In this document: positions 19,398 through 27,295 of the stretch, piece after piece | Layout: the number at the start of each line of letters is the position of its first letter | Position numbering within the stretch: position 1 is the first letter of the stretch | NCBI GenBank assembly: GCA_028714875.1 | Contig: JAQTLN010000005.1 | Span: forward strand, 189,143 to 221,512 | Reading direction: 5' to 3' | DNA length: 32,370 bases | From: Gallionellaceae bacterium | GTDB taxonomy: Bacteria; Pseudomonadota; Gammaproteobacteria; Burkholderiales; Thiobacillaceae | The notes under the pieces: generated by a model | Told to the model about the DNA's origin: nothing | What the model saw: the letters and a program-made list of their open reading frames with translations, nothing else | Databases searched by the model: none | Made by a program: the position numbers and the translations under genes

Positions 19398-19426
19398 TTG
19401 ACAGCTTTTTGTGCAATGCACAAAAT
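19398..19426 (+). promoter_or_regulatory. Sigma70-type promoter of phaEC
   Basis: TTGACA (19398-19403) is a perfect -35, followed after 17 bases by CAAAAT (19421-19426), a four-of-six -10. It lies between the RluE-like gene, which stops at 19393, and the phaE start at 19463. A palindrome covers its spacer and -10 box. Confidence 0.6.
19407..19425. promoter_or_regulatory. Palindromic operator candidate in the phaEC promoter
   Basis: TTTTGTGC (19407-19414), AAT and GCACAAAA (19418-19425) form a perfect 8+8 inverted repeat over the promoter spacer and -10 box, a position suited to repression. PHA genes are commonly repressed by PhaR, whose described sites are TGC/GCA-containing palindromes. That PhaR binds here is an inference; no phaR gene is in the window. 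Confidence 0.5.
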
Positions 19427-19462
19427 CCGCCGAGAAGCAGTTCTTCCTGAAGGAGAGAGACC

Positions 19463-20539
19463 GTGGCGGATACAAGCAAGACCTGGATGAATGACTGGAT
19501 GGAATCGCAGCAGGGTTACTGGAAAGCCTGGGGCGACCTGGCCCAGCGCGGCATGAAGGCACCGGAAGCACCGAAGAATCCCTGGGCCGATGGCATCAAT
19601 CAGTGGTGGCAAGCTGTGTCTCCGATGACGCCGCCCTCGGGTCGCGATGTGTTCGACAAGGTGATGGATGTCAGCCGTGGCTACTTCACCCTGGCCGAGC
19701 AGTTCATGAGCGGTGTCGGTGGTGGCGGCAAGGATGTCGGCATGGAAGCCGTGAATGGCTGGTTGGAAAACATGCAGAAAATGTGGACCAGCCCGGTTCC
19801 CAATCTGTTCGGCGCCAACAACCCGGGTAAGGGTTTCAACACCTTCTGGGATCTGCCGATGGACACCTGGCAGCGTCTGGCCGCCAACATCGTGCCCATG
19901 CCCGGCGATTTCACCCAGGCGTACCACCCGGAAGGAACGAACGCCGCGCGTGACCAGATGAACCGTTTCCTGTCGATCCCGACGGTCGGCTACACCCGCG
20001 AATCGCAGGAACAGTTCCAGATACTGGCGCAGCGCCAGATGGATTACGCCACCGCCACCCAGACTTATCAGATGGCCTTCGGCAACCTTGGCGCCGAGAC
20101 CGCGCGCAAATTTCAGGCTGCGTTGCAGGCTCGCGCCACGGATAACAAACCCATCCACAGTCTGCGCGAGTTGTATGACCAGTGGGTGGAAATGAGCGAA
20201 GCGGCCTACGCCGAATTCGTCATGACCGAGGAATACCAGAAGCTCTACGGCCATCTGGTCAACAGCCTGCTGGGCCTGAAACAGCAGATGGCGCGCATGG
20301 TCGACCAGAACCTGGAAGCCATGCACATGCCCACCCATGCCGAGATCAGCACGCTCCAGTGCCGGCAGCAGGAATTGCGACGCGACAACCTGCGTTTGCA
20401 CAAGGAAATCAAGGAAATACATAAACAACTTGAAGCGATGCGCAAAGCCTCAATCACCGCCGAACCGATGCAGGAAGTTGCCGCCCCCGCCAAGCGCGCC
20501 CCCGCCGCCCGCACCAAGAAAGCAGGAGATGCCAAATGA
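19463..20539 (+). CDS. phaE: Class III PHA synthase subunit PhaE
   Basis: PhaE is the non-catalytic partner needed for activity of the class III polyhydroxyalkanoate synthase on granule surfaces. The 358-residue protein has a Trp- and Met-rich N-terminal half with no catalytic motif, a central region resembling PhaE (SIPTVGYTRESQEQFQ), a helical, heptad-like segment around residues 290-330 (HAEISTLQCRQQELRRDN), and an Ala/Lys/Pro-rich tail that may bind DNA or the granule. The start is GTG with a GAAGGAGAGA ribosome site. It overlaps phaC by four bases (ATGA), as expected for subunits made in equal amounts. Confidence 0.93.
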   Translation: MADTSKTWMNDWMESQQGYWKAWGDLAQRGMKAPEAPKNPWADGINQWWQAVSPMTPPSGRDVFDKVMDVSRGYFTLAEQFMSGVGGGGKDVGMEAVNGWLENMQKMWTSPVPNLFGANNPGKGFNTFWDLPMDTWQRLAANIVPMPGDFTQAYHPEGTNAARDQMNRFLSIPTVGYTRESQEQFQILAQRQMDYATATQTYQMAFGNLGAETARKFQAALQARATDNKPIHSLRELYDQWVEMSEAAYAEFVMTEEYQKLYGHLVNSLLGLKQQMARMVDQNLEAMHMPTHAEISTLQCRQQELRRDNLRLHKEIKEIHKQLEAMRKASITAEPMQEVAAPAKRAPAARTKKAGDAK

Positions 20540-21603
20540 TCCCCTTTGATATGCGCCCCGATGCCGTCATGCAGGAACTCATGGCGTACAGCCAGAAGCT
20601 CTCGCACGGTGTGCAGAACCTCATGGAAGTCGGCGAGATTTCCACCGGTGTCACGCCCAAGACCGTGATCTATCAGGAAGACAAGCTCACTCTGTTCCGC
20701 TTCAACCCATCCGCCGAAAAAGTGCAGAGCAAGACCCCGCTGCTCATTGTCTACGCGCTGGTGAACCGGCCCTACATGACCGACATCCAGGAAAACCGCT
20801 CCACCGTGAAAGCGTTGATGGACGCCGGCCAGGATGTCTATCTGGTGGACTGGGGCTACCCAGACCGCGCCGACCGCTACCTCACCCTCGACGACTACAT
20901 CAACGGCTACCTCGACCGTTGCGTCGACGTGATCTGCGAGCGTCACCGCATCGACAAGATCAACATCCTCGGCATCTGCCAGGGCGGCACCTTCTCGCTG
21001 TGCTACTCGGCGCTGCACCCGGACAAGGTGAAAAACCTGGTCACCATGGTCACCCCGGTCGACTTCCAGACCCCGGACAACATGCTCTCGCACTGGGTAC
21101 AGCAGATCGACATCGACCTGGTGGTGGACACCCTGGGCAACGTCCCCGGCGAAATGCTCAACTGGACCTTCCTCAACCTGAAGCCGTATCAACTCATGGG
21201 CCAGAAATACCTGGGCCTGATCGACACCCTCGACGACCCGGAAGCCCTGAAAAACTTCCTGCGCATGGAAAAGTGGATTTTCGACAGCCCCGACCAGGCC
21301 GGTGAAGCCTTCCGCCAGTTCATCAAGGACTTCTACCAGGAGAATAAGCTGCTCAACGGCGGCCTGGAAATTGGCGAGCCGGTCAGCCTCAAGGGCGTCA
21401 CCATGCCGGTGCTCAACGTATTCGCCGAACAAGACCATCTGGTTCCGCCCGACGCCTCCCGCGCCATGCGCGGCAAGCTCGGCACCAAGGACTACACGGA
21501 ACTGTCCTTCCCCGGCGGCCACATCGGCATCTACGTCAGTGGCAAGGCCCAGAAAACCGTGCCGCCCGCCATCGGCAAGTGGTTGGACGAACGCGGCGCC
21601 TGA
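20536..21603 (+). CDS. phaC: Class III PHA synthase catalytic subunit PhaC
   Basis: PhaC polymerises hydroxyacyl-CoA into storage polyester. The 355-residue alpha/beta hydrolase is the short class III form. The catalytic triad is Cys148 in the modified lipase box GICQGG, Asp300 (AEQDHLVPP) and His329 (FPGGHIGIY). ILGICQGGTFSLCYSALHP and the WGYPDRADRY segment are PhaC signatures. It starts inside the phaE stop. Class III synthases usually make short-chain polymers such as PHB. No phaA, phaB or phasin gene is in the window. A strong hairpin terminator follows. Confidence 0.96.
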   Translation: MIPFDMRPDAVMQELMAYSQKLSHGVQNLMEVGEISTGVTPKTVIYQEDKLTLFRFNPSAEKVQSKTPLLIVYALVNRPYMTDIQENRSTVKALMDAGQDVYLVDWGYPDRADRYLTLDDYINGYLDRCVDVICERHRIDKINILGICQGGTFSLCYSALHPDKVKNLVTMVTPVDFQTPDNMLSHWVQQIDIDLVVDTLGNVPGEMLNWTFLNLKPYQLMGQKYLGLIDTLDDPEALKNFLRMEKWIFDSPDQAGEAFRQFIKDFYQENKLLNGGLEIGEPVSLKGVTMPVLNVFAEQDHLVPPDASRAMRGKLGTKDYTELSFPGGHIGIYVSGKAQKTVPPAIGKWLDERGA

Positions 21604-21613
21604 TCGTGCAGCA

Positions 21614-21648
21614 CACAAGCCGTTTCCGCCAAAAGGAAACGGCTTGTG
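21614..21648. terminator. Strong bidirectional hairpin between phaC and hlyD
   Basis: Arms 21614-21627 (starting CACAAGCC) and 21635-21648 (ending GGCTTGTG) pair perfectly over 14 bases with a seven-base loop. The hairpin lies between the ends of the convergent phaC (stop 21603) and hlyD-type (last base 21651) genes. There is no clear U-run, but stem strength and position make it the likely end of both transcripts. Confidence 0.65.
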
Positions 21649-21650
21649 CC

Positions 21651-23132
21651 TCACCGCTCCCGCAAACTCTCCTCCCCATATTGAATCAGCGGCGACAGGA
21701 AATACTCGATCACACGCCGCTTACCTGTCTTGATTTCCACCGTCACCGCCATACCCGGTGACAGATTCACCGTTTTGCCATCCACGTCCAGCGTGGTGCG
21801 CGCCAGCTTCACCCGCGCCGCATAGACCAAGCCGCGCTTCTCGTCCTGGATCGCATCGCCGGATATCTGCGTCACCGTCCCATGCAAGGTGCCGTACTTG
21901 GTGAAGTTGAAGGTTTCCACCTTCACCTCGGCCGTCTGGCCGGCGCGGACGAAGCCGATGTCCTTGTTCTCCATGAAGGCCTCCACCTCCAGCGAGTTGT
22001 CGCCCGGCACGATCACCAGCAGCGGCTGCGCCGGCGTCACCACGCCGCCCACGGTATGCACCGCCAATTGCTGCACCGTCCCCGCCACCGGCGCGGTCAG
22101 GCGCATCAGGTTTCCCCGGCCGTTTGCCTTGATTTGCTCCTGGGTCAGGGCGCTGGTCTTTTGTTCCGCCTCATGCAAGCGGTCCAGCGTCGCGCGGCGG
22201 GTTTCGGCGACCAGCGCGGCACGCTGGCGTTGCCCTTCGCGCAAGGAAGCGCGGATTTCCTCGCGCTTCGCGCTTTGCGCCGCCAGATCGCGCTCCGCCT
22301 CGATGCGCGCCTGCTCCTTCTCCAACCAGCCGTGGCGGGAAACGAAGTTCTCCCGCTGAAGCTTTTGGTAGTCCTCTGCTCTGGCGCGGATCATGGGGAG
22401 CGTCTGGGTGAGCTTGGCCAGGGTCTCTTCGGTACTACGCAACTCCGCCCGCCGCCGTTCGATTTCGGCGTCGAGTTGCTCCAGGCGGGCCAGATAGGCG
22501 GCGTATTCGCCTTCCAGCAAGCGCTGTTCGGCGGCACCGCGTTCAACTAACCGACTCCCCCCTTTGCCAAAGGGGGGCTGGGGGGGATTTCTGCCGGGCG
22601 TGCCTGCGCCAGAAACCGGCAAATCCTCCTTGTGAGTCAGCAGCCTGGGGATGCCACCTTGCTCCACCGCCCCCAGCAAGGCCCGCGCCCGCGCCGCCTC
22701 CCACCTCGCCGCCGCCAGTTCCTCATCCACCCGCGTGCTATCGGCTGTCGTCTGGGTTGCATCCAGTTCGATCAATACATCCCCTGCCTTCACTGATTGC
22801 CCATCACTCACATGGATCGCCGCCACCGAAGCGGTCTCCATCGGCTGCACCACCTTGGAGCGGGAGTCCGGTATCAGTTTGCCCTGCGCGCTGGCGACGA
22901 TGTCGATACGGCCGAACACCGCCCAAGTCAGCGTGATCACGGCGAACAACAGAATCAACCCCATCGCGATGCGCGGGGCCGGATGCACCGGGGTTTCCTG
23001 AAGCGACAGCGCCGCCGGCAGGAAGGCGGCTTCATGGCGTCGACGCGGGACGCCATCCGTGGTTTGGCGCTCGCGCCAGGCCTGGCGAAAGACGCGGGAA
23101 TAGCGAGTGAGGAGGTCGTGGGTGGCTCTCAT
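21651..23132 (-). CDS. hlyD-like: Type I secretion membrane fusion protein, HlyD family
   Basis: HlyD proteins bridge the ABC exporter and the outer-membrane channel during type I secretion. The 493-residue protein has a cytoplasmic N-terminus, one membrane helix (about residues 55-73, MGLILLFAVITLTWAVFG), a first lipoyl half (DGQSVKAGDVLIELDAT), a long alpha-helical hairpin (about 135-340), then the second lipoyl half and beta-barrel (RLTAPVAGTVQQLAVHTVGGVV). Length is typical. Residues 181-194 (RNPPQPPFGKGGSR) are encoded by a palindromic repeat inserted in the first helix of the hairpin without breaking the frame. The gene lies downstream of the RTX lipase, separated from it by a 98-base palindromic repeat, and is split from hlyB by two genes. 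Confidence 0.92.
   Translation of the reverse strand: MRATHDLLTRYSRVFRQAWRERQTTDGVPRRRHEAAFLPAALSLQETPVHPAPRIAMGLILLFAVITLTWAVFGRIDIVASAQGKLIPDSRSKVVQPMETASVAAIHVSDGQSVKAGDVLIELDATQTTADSTRVDEELAAARWEAARARALLGAVEQGGIPRLLTHKEDLPVSGAGTPGRNPPQPPFGKGGSRLVERGAAEQRLLEGEYAAYLARLEQLDAEIERRRAELRSTEETLAKLTQTLPMIRARAEDYQKLQRENFVSRHGWLEKEQARIEAERDLAAQSAKREEIRASLREGQRQRAALVAETRRATLDRLHEAEQKTSALTQEQIKANGRGNLMRLTAPVAGTVQQLAVHTVGGVVTPAQPLLVIVPGDNSLEVEAFMENKDIGFVRAGQTAEVKVETFNFTKYGTLHGTVTQISGDAIQDEKRGLVYAARVKLARTTLDVDGKTVNLSPGMAVTVEIKTGKRRVIEYFLSPLIQYGEESLRER
22551..22590. repeat. In-frame palindromic repeat inside hlyD
   Basis: The core CCCCCCTTTG-C-CAAAGGGGGG (22557-22577) is a perfect palindrome flanked by CTGGGGGGGATTT on the plus-strand right side. 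On the minus strand it encodes NPPQPPFGKGG. This peptide and its C-rich DNA are familiar from short dispersed repeats in many bacterial genomes. The family claim is from memory and was not searched. Confidence 0.65.
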
Positions 23133-23133
23133 C

Positions 23134-23231
23134 TGTAGCGCCGGCGTTATGTCCCGCAGGGACGGTATCCTTCAGGGCTCGCCGGCCTCGTGGGTCTAAC
23201 TAAAAAAGCCGGCGGGGACGACGGCGCTACA
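23134..23231. repeat. TGTAGCGCCG-bounded palindromic element between RTX lipase and hlyD
   Basis: Ends TGTAGCGCCG (23134-23143) and CGGCGCTACA (23222-23231) are exact inverted copies; the interior holds TCCCGCAGGGA (23152-23162) and several GCCGGC words. On the minus strand a GC-rich part runs into six Ts (after GCCGGC, 23203-23208), which might weakly terminate or attenuate transcription before hlyD. The same ten-base ends bound the element at 27232-27279. The rest of the 136-base gap (23133-23268) shows no coding signal. Confidence 0.6.
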
Positions 23232-23268
23232 AGGTCACGCCATGCGCAACGCATGGTTTGACGTGTCT

Positions 23269-24642
23269 TTACTGCCAGTTCGCCGCCAACACCGGCGCCA
23301 GTGCCTGCCGATAGGTGTCCGGCAAGGTGGTTTGTCCGGCGGCGGGCGGGGAGAAAGCGGCCATTGCCTGCACGAGCAAGTCCACCTTGCTGTCCAGCAG
23401 GGCGCGGCCGCCAGCCTCGAAACGCTCGATGTGATTCGCGCCGCTCGAATACCAATTCTGGATCAGCGCTTTGTCCTCGGTGCCGATGATCCGGGCTTCC
23501 AGGCTGTTGCCGCTGCGTCCGAACCAGAGCTGGTCGAAGCTGATGTCCGGGCCGAAGCGCGCGATGTCGACGTTGCCCTCGGTGGCATCGTTCTCGATCC
23601 AGGTATCGCTGCCGTCGCCACGGTCAAATAGATAGATGTCGCTGCCCAGGCCACCTTGCACCACGTCGTCGCCGATGCCTCCGGCCACGGTGTCGTCGCC
23701 GGACTTGCCATAGAAACGGTCATTACCCTCGCCGCCCTGGAGGGTGTCGTCAGCATCGCCACCGTGGAGGCGTTCATCGCCCGCCAGCCCCAGGATGCGG
23801 TTGCCGACGCTGTTGTAGCCGTAGACCGTGTCCGCTTCGGCGGTGCCCCGCGTGATGGCCCGCGCCTTGATCGCCTGGACATCCCAGCTTGCACCGTCGG
23901 CGAATTCGAAGACTTCCACCCGTCGCGCCGCGTTGTCGAAATAGCCGGATACGGTGAGCAGGCCTTCGCTGCCGAAGTCGAGCGTCAGGTCGTCACCCAG
24001 TCGGGCCACTTCCCCGACCGCTTCAGTGGCCAGGTCGGTGAAACGGGCGCGGTCGAGGCTGTCAGCCGCGCTGTCGTACTGGCGGATCGTGTCGTGGCCG
24101 AAGCCACGCTCGAAGACATAGGTGTCGCTGCCGGAACCGCCATTGAGCAGATCGTCACCGGCGCCGCCCAACAGCGTGTCGTTTCCGGAACCGCCGTCGA
24201 GACTGTCGTTGCCGGCTCCACCTTCCAATACGTCGTTCCCGGCTTTGCCTTCAAGTGCATCATCGCCGCCGAAGCCGAGCAGCCGCTCATCGCCGGAAGC
24301 GCCGTTCAAGGTATCCGCCCCGTCCGTGCCGAGCACGCTAGCCATCCGCGCCACGCGCAGGATTTCCTCCGCTTGCGGCATGGAGGGCGTCAGGCGCGCG
24401 GCCAGATCGGCCCAGCCGGCTTCGTCGGCATAGCCCAGGGCGGCGAGATTGCGCGCGTAGCCGTCCAGCACGGCCGGCGCGTTCGTGTCGCCGCGCGCGA
24501 TTCGGGTCTGGATCGCCTCGGCCGCGCCGGACAGGTCGAGGCGCACCGCGCCGCTCTGTGTATCCCAGGCCAGGCCGGCGTGGCTGTACAGGTCGGCGTA
24601 AACGGTCTGGGCTTCGAGTTGGGCATGGAACGTGGCGAGCAT
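23269..24642 (-). CDS. RTX lipase, 3' part (RTX repeats and secretion module)
   Basis: This 457-residue frame is the downstream half of the RTX lipase, separated from its 5' half by a frameshift near 24702. The ATG at 24642 is internal; the frame is open upstream of it and reads WGANPGRTAGKRLTESFAG in continuity with the 5' half. It holds two clusters of calcium-binding nonapeptides of the GGxGxDxLx type (about residues 104-170 and 285-335), each followed by a haemolysin-related beta segment (ISFDQLWFGRSGNSLEARIIG). The last 100 residues, ending ALAPVLAANWQ, are nearly the same as in the second RTX protein and probably carry the uncleaved type I secretion signal. It stops 37 bases before the repeat that precedes hlyD. 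Confidence 0.85.
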   Translation of the reverse strand: MLATFHAQLEAQTVYADLYSHAGLAWDTQSGAVRLDLSGAAEAIQTRIARGDTNAPAVLDGYARNLAALGYADEAGWADLAARLTPSMPQAEEILRVARMASVLGTDGADTLNGASGDERLLGFGGDDALEGKAGNDVLEGGAGNDSLDGGSGNDTLLGGAGDDLLNGGSGSDTYVFERGFGHDTIRQYDSAADSLDRARFTDLATEAVGEVARLGDDLTLDFGSEGLLTVSGYFDNAARRVEVFEFADGASWDVQAIKARAITRGTAEADTVYGYNSVGNRILGLAGDERLHGGDADDTLQGGEGNDRFYGKSGDDTVAGGIGDDVVQGGLGSDIYLFDRGDGSDTWIENDATEGNVDIARFGPDISFDQLWFGRSGNSLEARIIGTEDKALIQNWYSSGANHIERFEAGGRALLDSKVDLLVQAMAAFSPPAAGQTTLPDTYRQALAPVLAANWQ

Positions 24643-26294
24643 CCCGGCGAAGCTCTCCGTGAGGCGTTTGCCCGCCGTGCGGCCGGGGTTGGCGCCCCAG
24701 CCGGGTTATAAAAGTCCTGCCCGGTCAGGCGTTCCTGGGCGGCCAGTTCACGGCCGTCCACATAACGGCCCCGGCTGCCGGGATCGATGCCATCCACGCC
24801 GGCCCAGCGCAGCACGATCTCCCGCGCCAGCGCATGCCGCCGGCCTTCGTCCGGTTCGGCGGCGAAGGTAACCACCGCCGCTTGCAAGCCCCCGCTCGCG
24901 TCCAGCGCCATCGCCTGGCGCAGATCGCGCACCGTGCCGGAGCCGGCGAGATCGGGCAGGGCGGCGATGTCGTCGCCGACATCACGCCAGTCGGTGGCGA
25001 TGGAATAGACGGTATCCGTGGCGAACCAGACATCGGTGGCAACGGCTTGGCTGCCATCGGCGCTGGATTGGGTATAGGCGGTGGCGAGCGATTGCACACC
25101 CGCTTCGGACAGGGTGAGCAGTTCGCCGGCCTGGCTCAGTCCATCGCCGTCGGCGTCTTTCCAGACGCGCAGATCGGCGAAGGCGGCGTCCAGCGCATCC
25201 ACCCGCCCGTCGCCGTTTCCATCCAGTTCCTTCAAGGCCTCGAAGCCATTGGCCGCCTTGCCGCCCGCATTTGTCCCCGCTGTGAGCCGGGTTTCGGAAC
25301 CGAACAGTTCGCCGCCGTCATCGATGGCCCCGTTTCCGTTTCTGTCCCAAACCAACAACCCATCACCACCGCCCACCCAGCCGCTGCGCTCGGCGAAGCC
25401 ATCGCCGGCATGGTCGAAATACGCCCCGGCCGTGGCGGCGGTGGTCTTGATGCCGTCGCCGTCCAGGTCGAGGAGGATGGGGGAGGAGACGCCGCGGGCG
25501 CGGAAGATGCGCTCACGCGTGGCTTCCACATGCGGCGCGGTGACCTCCGGCAGCGTGGCTCCGCGTTCCCGCCCGAGACAGGTGGCGCTGTCGGAAGATG
25601 GAGCGGAATCGGGCTCCGGGAATATCTCGTTGGTGAAACGCTCCGCGCTGTGCGACCAATACCCGCTCAGCGCCGTCAGCAAGGCCGGCGAGCGGGTCGT
25701 CGCCACCGCGATCAGGGCCACCAGTTCCGAGGCCGCGATGCGGGTGTTCATCTCGCCCAACTGCGCGCTGCCGGGAATTTGCGAGACCCCGTCGAACAGG
25801 GTGCGGTGGTTGGTGATGTTGGAATACGTCGCCTCGGGGTCGAGGTCGAGGCCGTACTTCTTGATTAGCGCGGGAATCAGGGTCTTGGCACCATAGGGGT
25901 TGAAGGTCTCCGCGCGCAGACCGGTCTGCGCCGCCTGCAACTGCGCCAGGGCGCCGCCGAGGGAGTGGCCGGTGATGGAGAGGGAGGAATCCGGGTTCTC
26001 ACGTTTGACCTGCTCGTAGAACCTTTTTGCGTATTCGTACTGGTCGGGCACCTTGCGCAGGCCCATCTGGAGATTGGCGGTCCAGTCGCCGTCGAAGCTG
26101 ACGGGTTTGGTGCCGCGATGGGCGATGACGACTTCGACGATTTTTCCAGTGGCATCGCGACGGCCAAATGCGGAGCCATCGTAACCAACATCGTTGGGCG
26201 GCGTGGGGATGTTGAGTCGTATCCATCCCTTCGGCGCCCCTTTGTCCTCGTAAGCAGCACTGACCAGTTTCGCGTATTCAGCATTGGTGATCAT
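24390..26294 (-). CDS. RTX lipase, 5' part (class 3 lipase domain), frameshifted
   Basis: Residues 1-531 of this 634-residue frame are genuine; the last 103 are an out-of-frame, Pro/Arg-rich read-through. The N-terminal domain (about 1-230) is a class 3 lipase: IAHRGTKP, then GHSLGG with nucleophile Ser111, and a likely acid residue Asp169 (LFDGVSQIPG). Residues 270-400 hold four EF-hand-like calcium loops (DLDGDGI, DRNGNGAID, DGNGDGRVD, DADGDGLS), common in large RTX proteins. No signal peptide is present, as expected for type I secretion. The start has a GAAGGGAG ribosome site 27 bases after the upstream gene. Adding one base near 24702 joins both halves into about 1008 residues. As read, the lipase would lack its secretion signal. 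Confidence 0.85.
   Translation of the reverse strand: MITNAEYAKLVSAAYEDKGAPKGWIRLNIPTPPNDVGYDGSAFGRRDATGKIVEVVIAHRGTKPVSFDGDWTANLQMGLRKVPDQYEYAKRFYEQVKRENPDSSLSITGHSLGGALAQLQAAQTGLRAETFNPYGAKTLIPALIKKYGLDLDPEATYSNITNHRTLFDGVSQIPGSAQLGEMNTRIAASELVALIAVATTRSPALLTALSGYWSHSAERFTNEIFPEPDSAPSSDSATCLGRERGATLPEVTAPHVEATRERIFRARGVSSPILLDLDGDGIKTTAATAGAYFDHAGDGFAERSGWVGGGDGLLVWDRNGNGAIDDGGELFGSETRLTAGTNAGGKAANGFEALKELDGNGDGRVDALDAAFADLRVWKDADGDGLSQAGELLTLSEAGVQSLATAYTQSSADGSQAVATDVWFATDTVYSIATDWRDVGDDIAALPDLAGSGTVRDLRQAMALDASGGLQAAVVTFAAEPDEGRRHALAREIVLRWAGVDGIDPGSRGRYVDGRELAAQERLTGQDFYNPAGAPTPAARRANASRRASPGCSPRSMPNSKPRPFTPTCTATPAWPGIHRAARCASTCPARPRRSRPESRAATRTRRPCWTATRAISPPWAMPTKPAGPIWPRA
24702..24705 (-). 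other. One-base frameshift site in the RTX lipase
   Basis: On the minus strand the sequence reads AACCCGGCTGGGGC; AACCCGGGCTGGGGC would keep the frame and give NPGWGANPG. One G appears missing from a G run. No slippery heptamer for programmed shifting is present. It may be a real mutation or a sequencing or assembly error. Confidence 0.85.
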
Positions 26295-26321
26295 GGTCTA
26301 ACTCCCTTCAGTGGTGGTGCT

Positions 26322-27209
26322 TCAACGAATGGGCTGCACGGCCGATTCCGGCTCGCACAACCCCTTGAAACGTTTTACAGCCCAGGCAGGTACGGTGAAC
26401 GTCTTGTCCCCATTTCTCCGCCATATGCAGTTTCCCCACGCCTCGGCCTCCCGTGTGTAGGGGTAAATCTTCCGCATCAATCCGTCGGGTAGGTCGAAGG
26501 TGACGGCGCTGGGTTCGAATACGGCTTCTACCCGGGGGTCACTGTCATTCTCGCCATCGATGCGCGTCGGAAAACGCAACTCGTTGCGGAAGTGCTCCGG
26601 ATCGTTGAAATAAGCACAGCCGCCTTCCAGTTCGAAATACGCCAAGTCGGCCTGATAGCGGCGGTAGTACAGCAGGTAGTGAGTTCCGATCCCGCTTTCC
26701 GGGAATTTCTGCTGCCTGGGATTTTTTGGTTTGCGGTACCAGGCGACTTGCCCGGGAACGAAGGTGTTCTGCTCGTCCAGCCGTCCGTAACGAGGGTGTG
26801 GCAGCCCGCCCAACCAGATATTCGCGGGGTGATCCATGTACTGCTCCCCCGGCGGCCAGATGATCGCCAGCCGGTTGTCGATGAGCCCGGCAATCCGGCA
26901 GTGGTAAGTCTGCCGCTTACCCGCCTGGAGCCGCAGCACCTTCACCCCCACCAGCCACAGCGCGCCATCCTTGAGGCCGTCGGACTGTGCCGGCACACCG
27001 AAGCGCTTGGCGTATTGCGGGCTCCAGGCCCATTCGACGATGGCGGCGCGGTCGCCCAATACCGGGTCGGCGAGCTCGGGATGGCGCTTCGGTTGCTGGT
27101 GGACGGGGAGTTCGGGATTGACGCCCGGGGGGAGCGCTTCCGCATGGGCGATGGGGCTGAGGCCCAGCAGGAGCAGGGCAAGGCCGACGAGATGGCGTAA
27201 TGATTGCAT
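26322..27209 (-). CDS. Exported protein of unknown function upstream of the RTX lipase
   Basis: I do not recognise a named family. From the ATG at 27209 it has 295 residues. The first 23 form a clear Sec signal peptide (MQSLRHLVGLALLLLGLSPIAHA, cut before EA), so it should be periplasmic or exported. Four cysteines (104, 198, 261, 285) could form two disulfides. Aromatic and charged residues are frequent, e.g. GQVAWYRKPKNP and LMRKIYPYTREAEAWGN. The frame is open upstream to 27299, but that extension only translates a palindromic repeat (VAPASSRQAGWKPALQ). It ends 27 bases before the RTX lipase start, so the two are co-transcribed. An immunity, inhibitor or folding partner for the lipase is a context guess. 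Confidence 0.8.
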   Translation of the reverse strand: MQSLRHLVGLALLLLGLSPIAHAEALPPGVNPELPVHQQPKRHPELADPVLGDRAAIVEWAWSPQYAKRFGVPAQSDGLKDGALWLVGVKVLRLQAGKRQTYHCRIAGLIDNRLAIIWPPGEQYMDHPANIWLGGLPHPRYGRLDEQNTFVPGQVAWYRKPKNPRQQKFPESGIGTHYLLYYRRYQADLAYFELEGGCAYFNDPEHFRNELRFPTRIDGENDSDPRVEAVFEPSAVTFDLPDGLMRKIYPYTREAEAWGNCIWRRNGDKTFTVPAWAVKRFKGLCEPESAVQPIR

Positions 27210-27231
27210 GGGGTACCTCCGTTTTCGGTGT

Positions 27232-27279
27232 TGTAGCGCCGGCTTCCAGCCGGCTTGCCGGCTGGAAGCCGGCGCTACA
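27232..27279. repeat. Perfect 23-base inverted repeat with 2-base loop
   Basis: Arms 27232-27254 (starting TGTAGCGCCGGC) and 27257-27279 (ending GCCGGCGCTACA) are exact inverted copies separated by TT. It fills the 86-base gap between the ABC exporter stop and the exported-protein start. Its ends match those of the 23134-23231 element. Such a hairpin in the transcript could block or stabilise RNA between the two genes. Confidence 0.8.
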
Positions 27280-27295
27280 GAGGTTGATAGGCGCA

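Noticed and set aside
20245-21654. Minus-strand open frame of 469 residues over phaC
   Set aside because: It is antisense to the well-supported phaE-phaC genes and is rich in Val/His/Asp, typical of shadow frames.
24695-24715. Programmed ribosomal frameshift in the RTX lipase
   Set aside because: No slippery heptamer or downstream pseudoknot signature was seen; a one-base loss in a G run explains the shift more simply.
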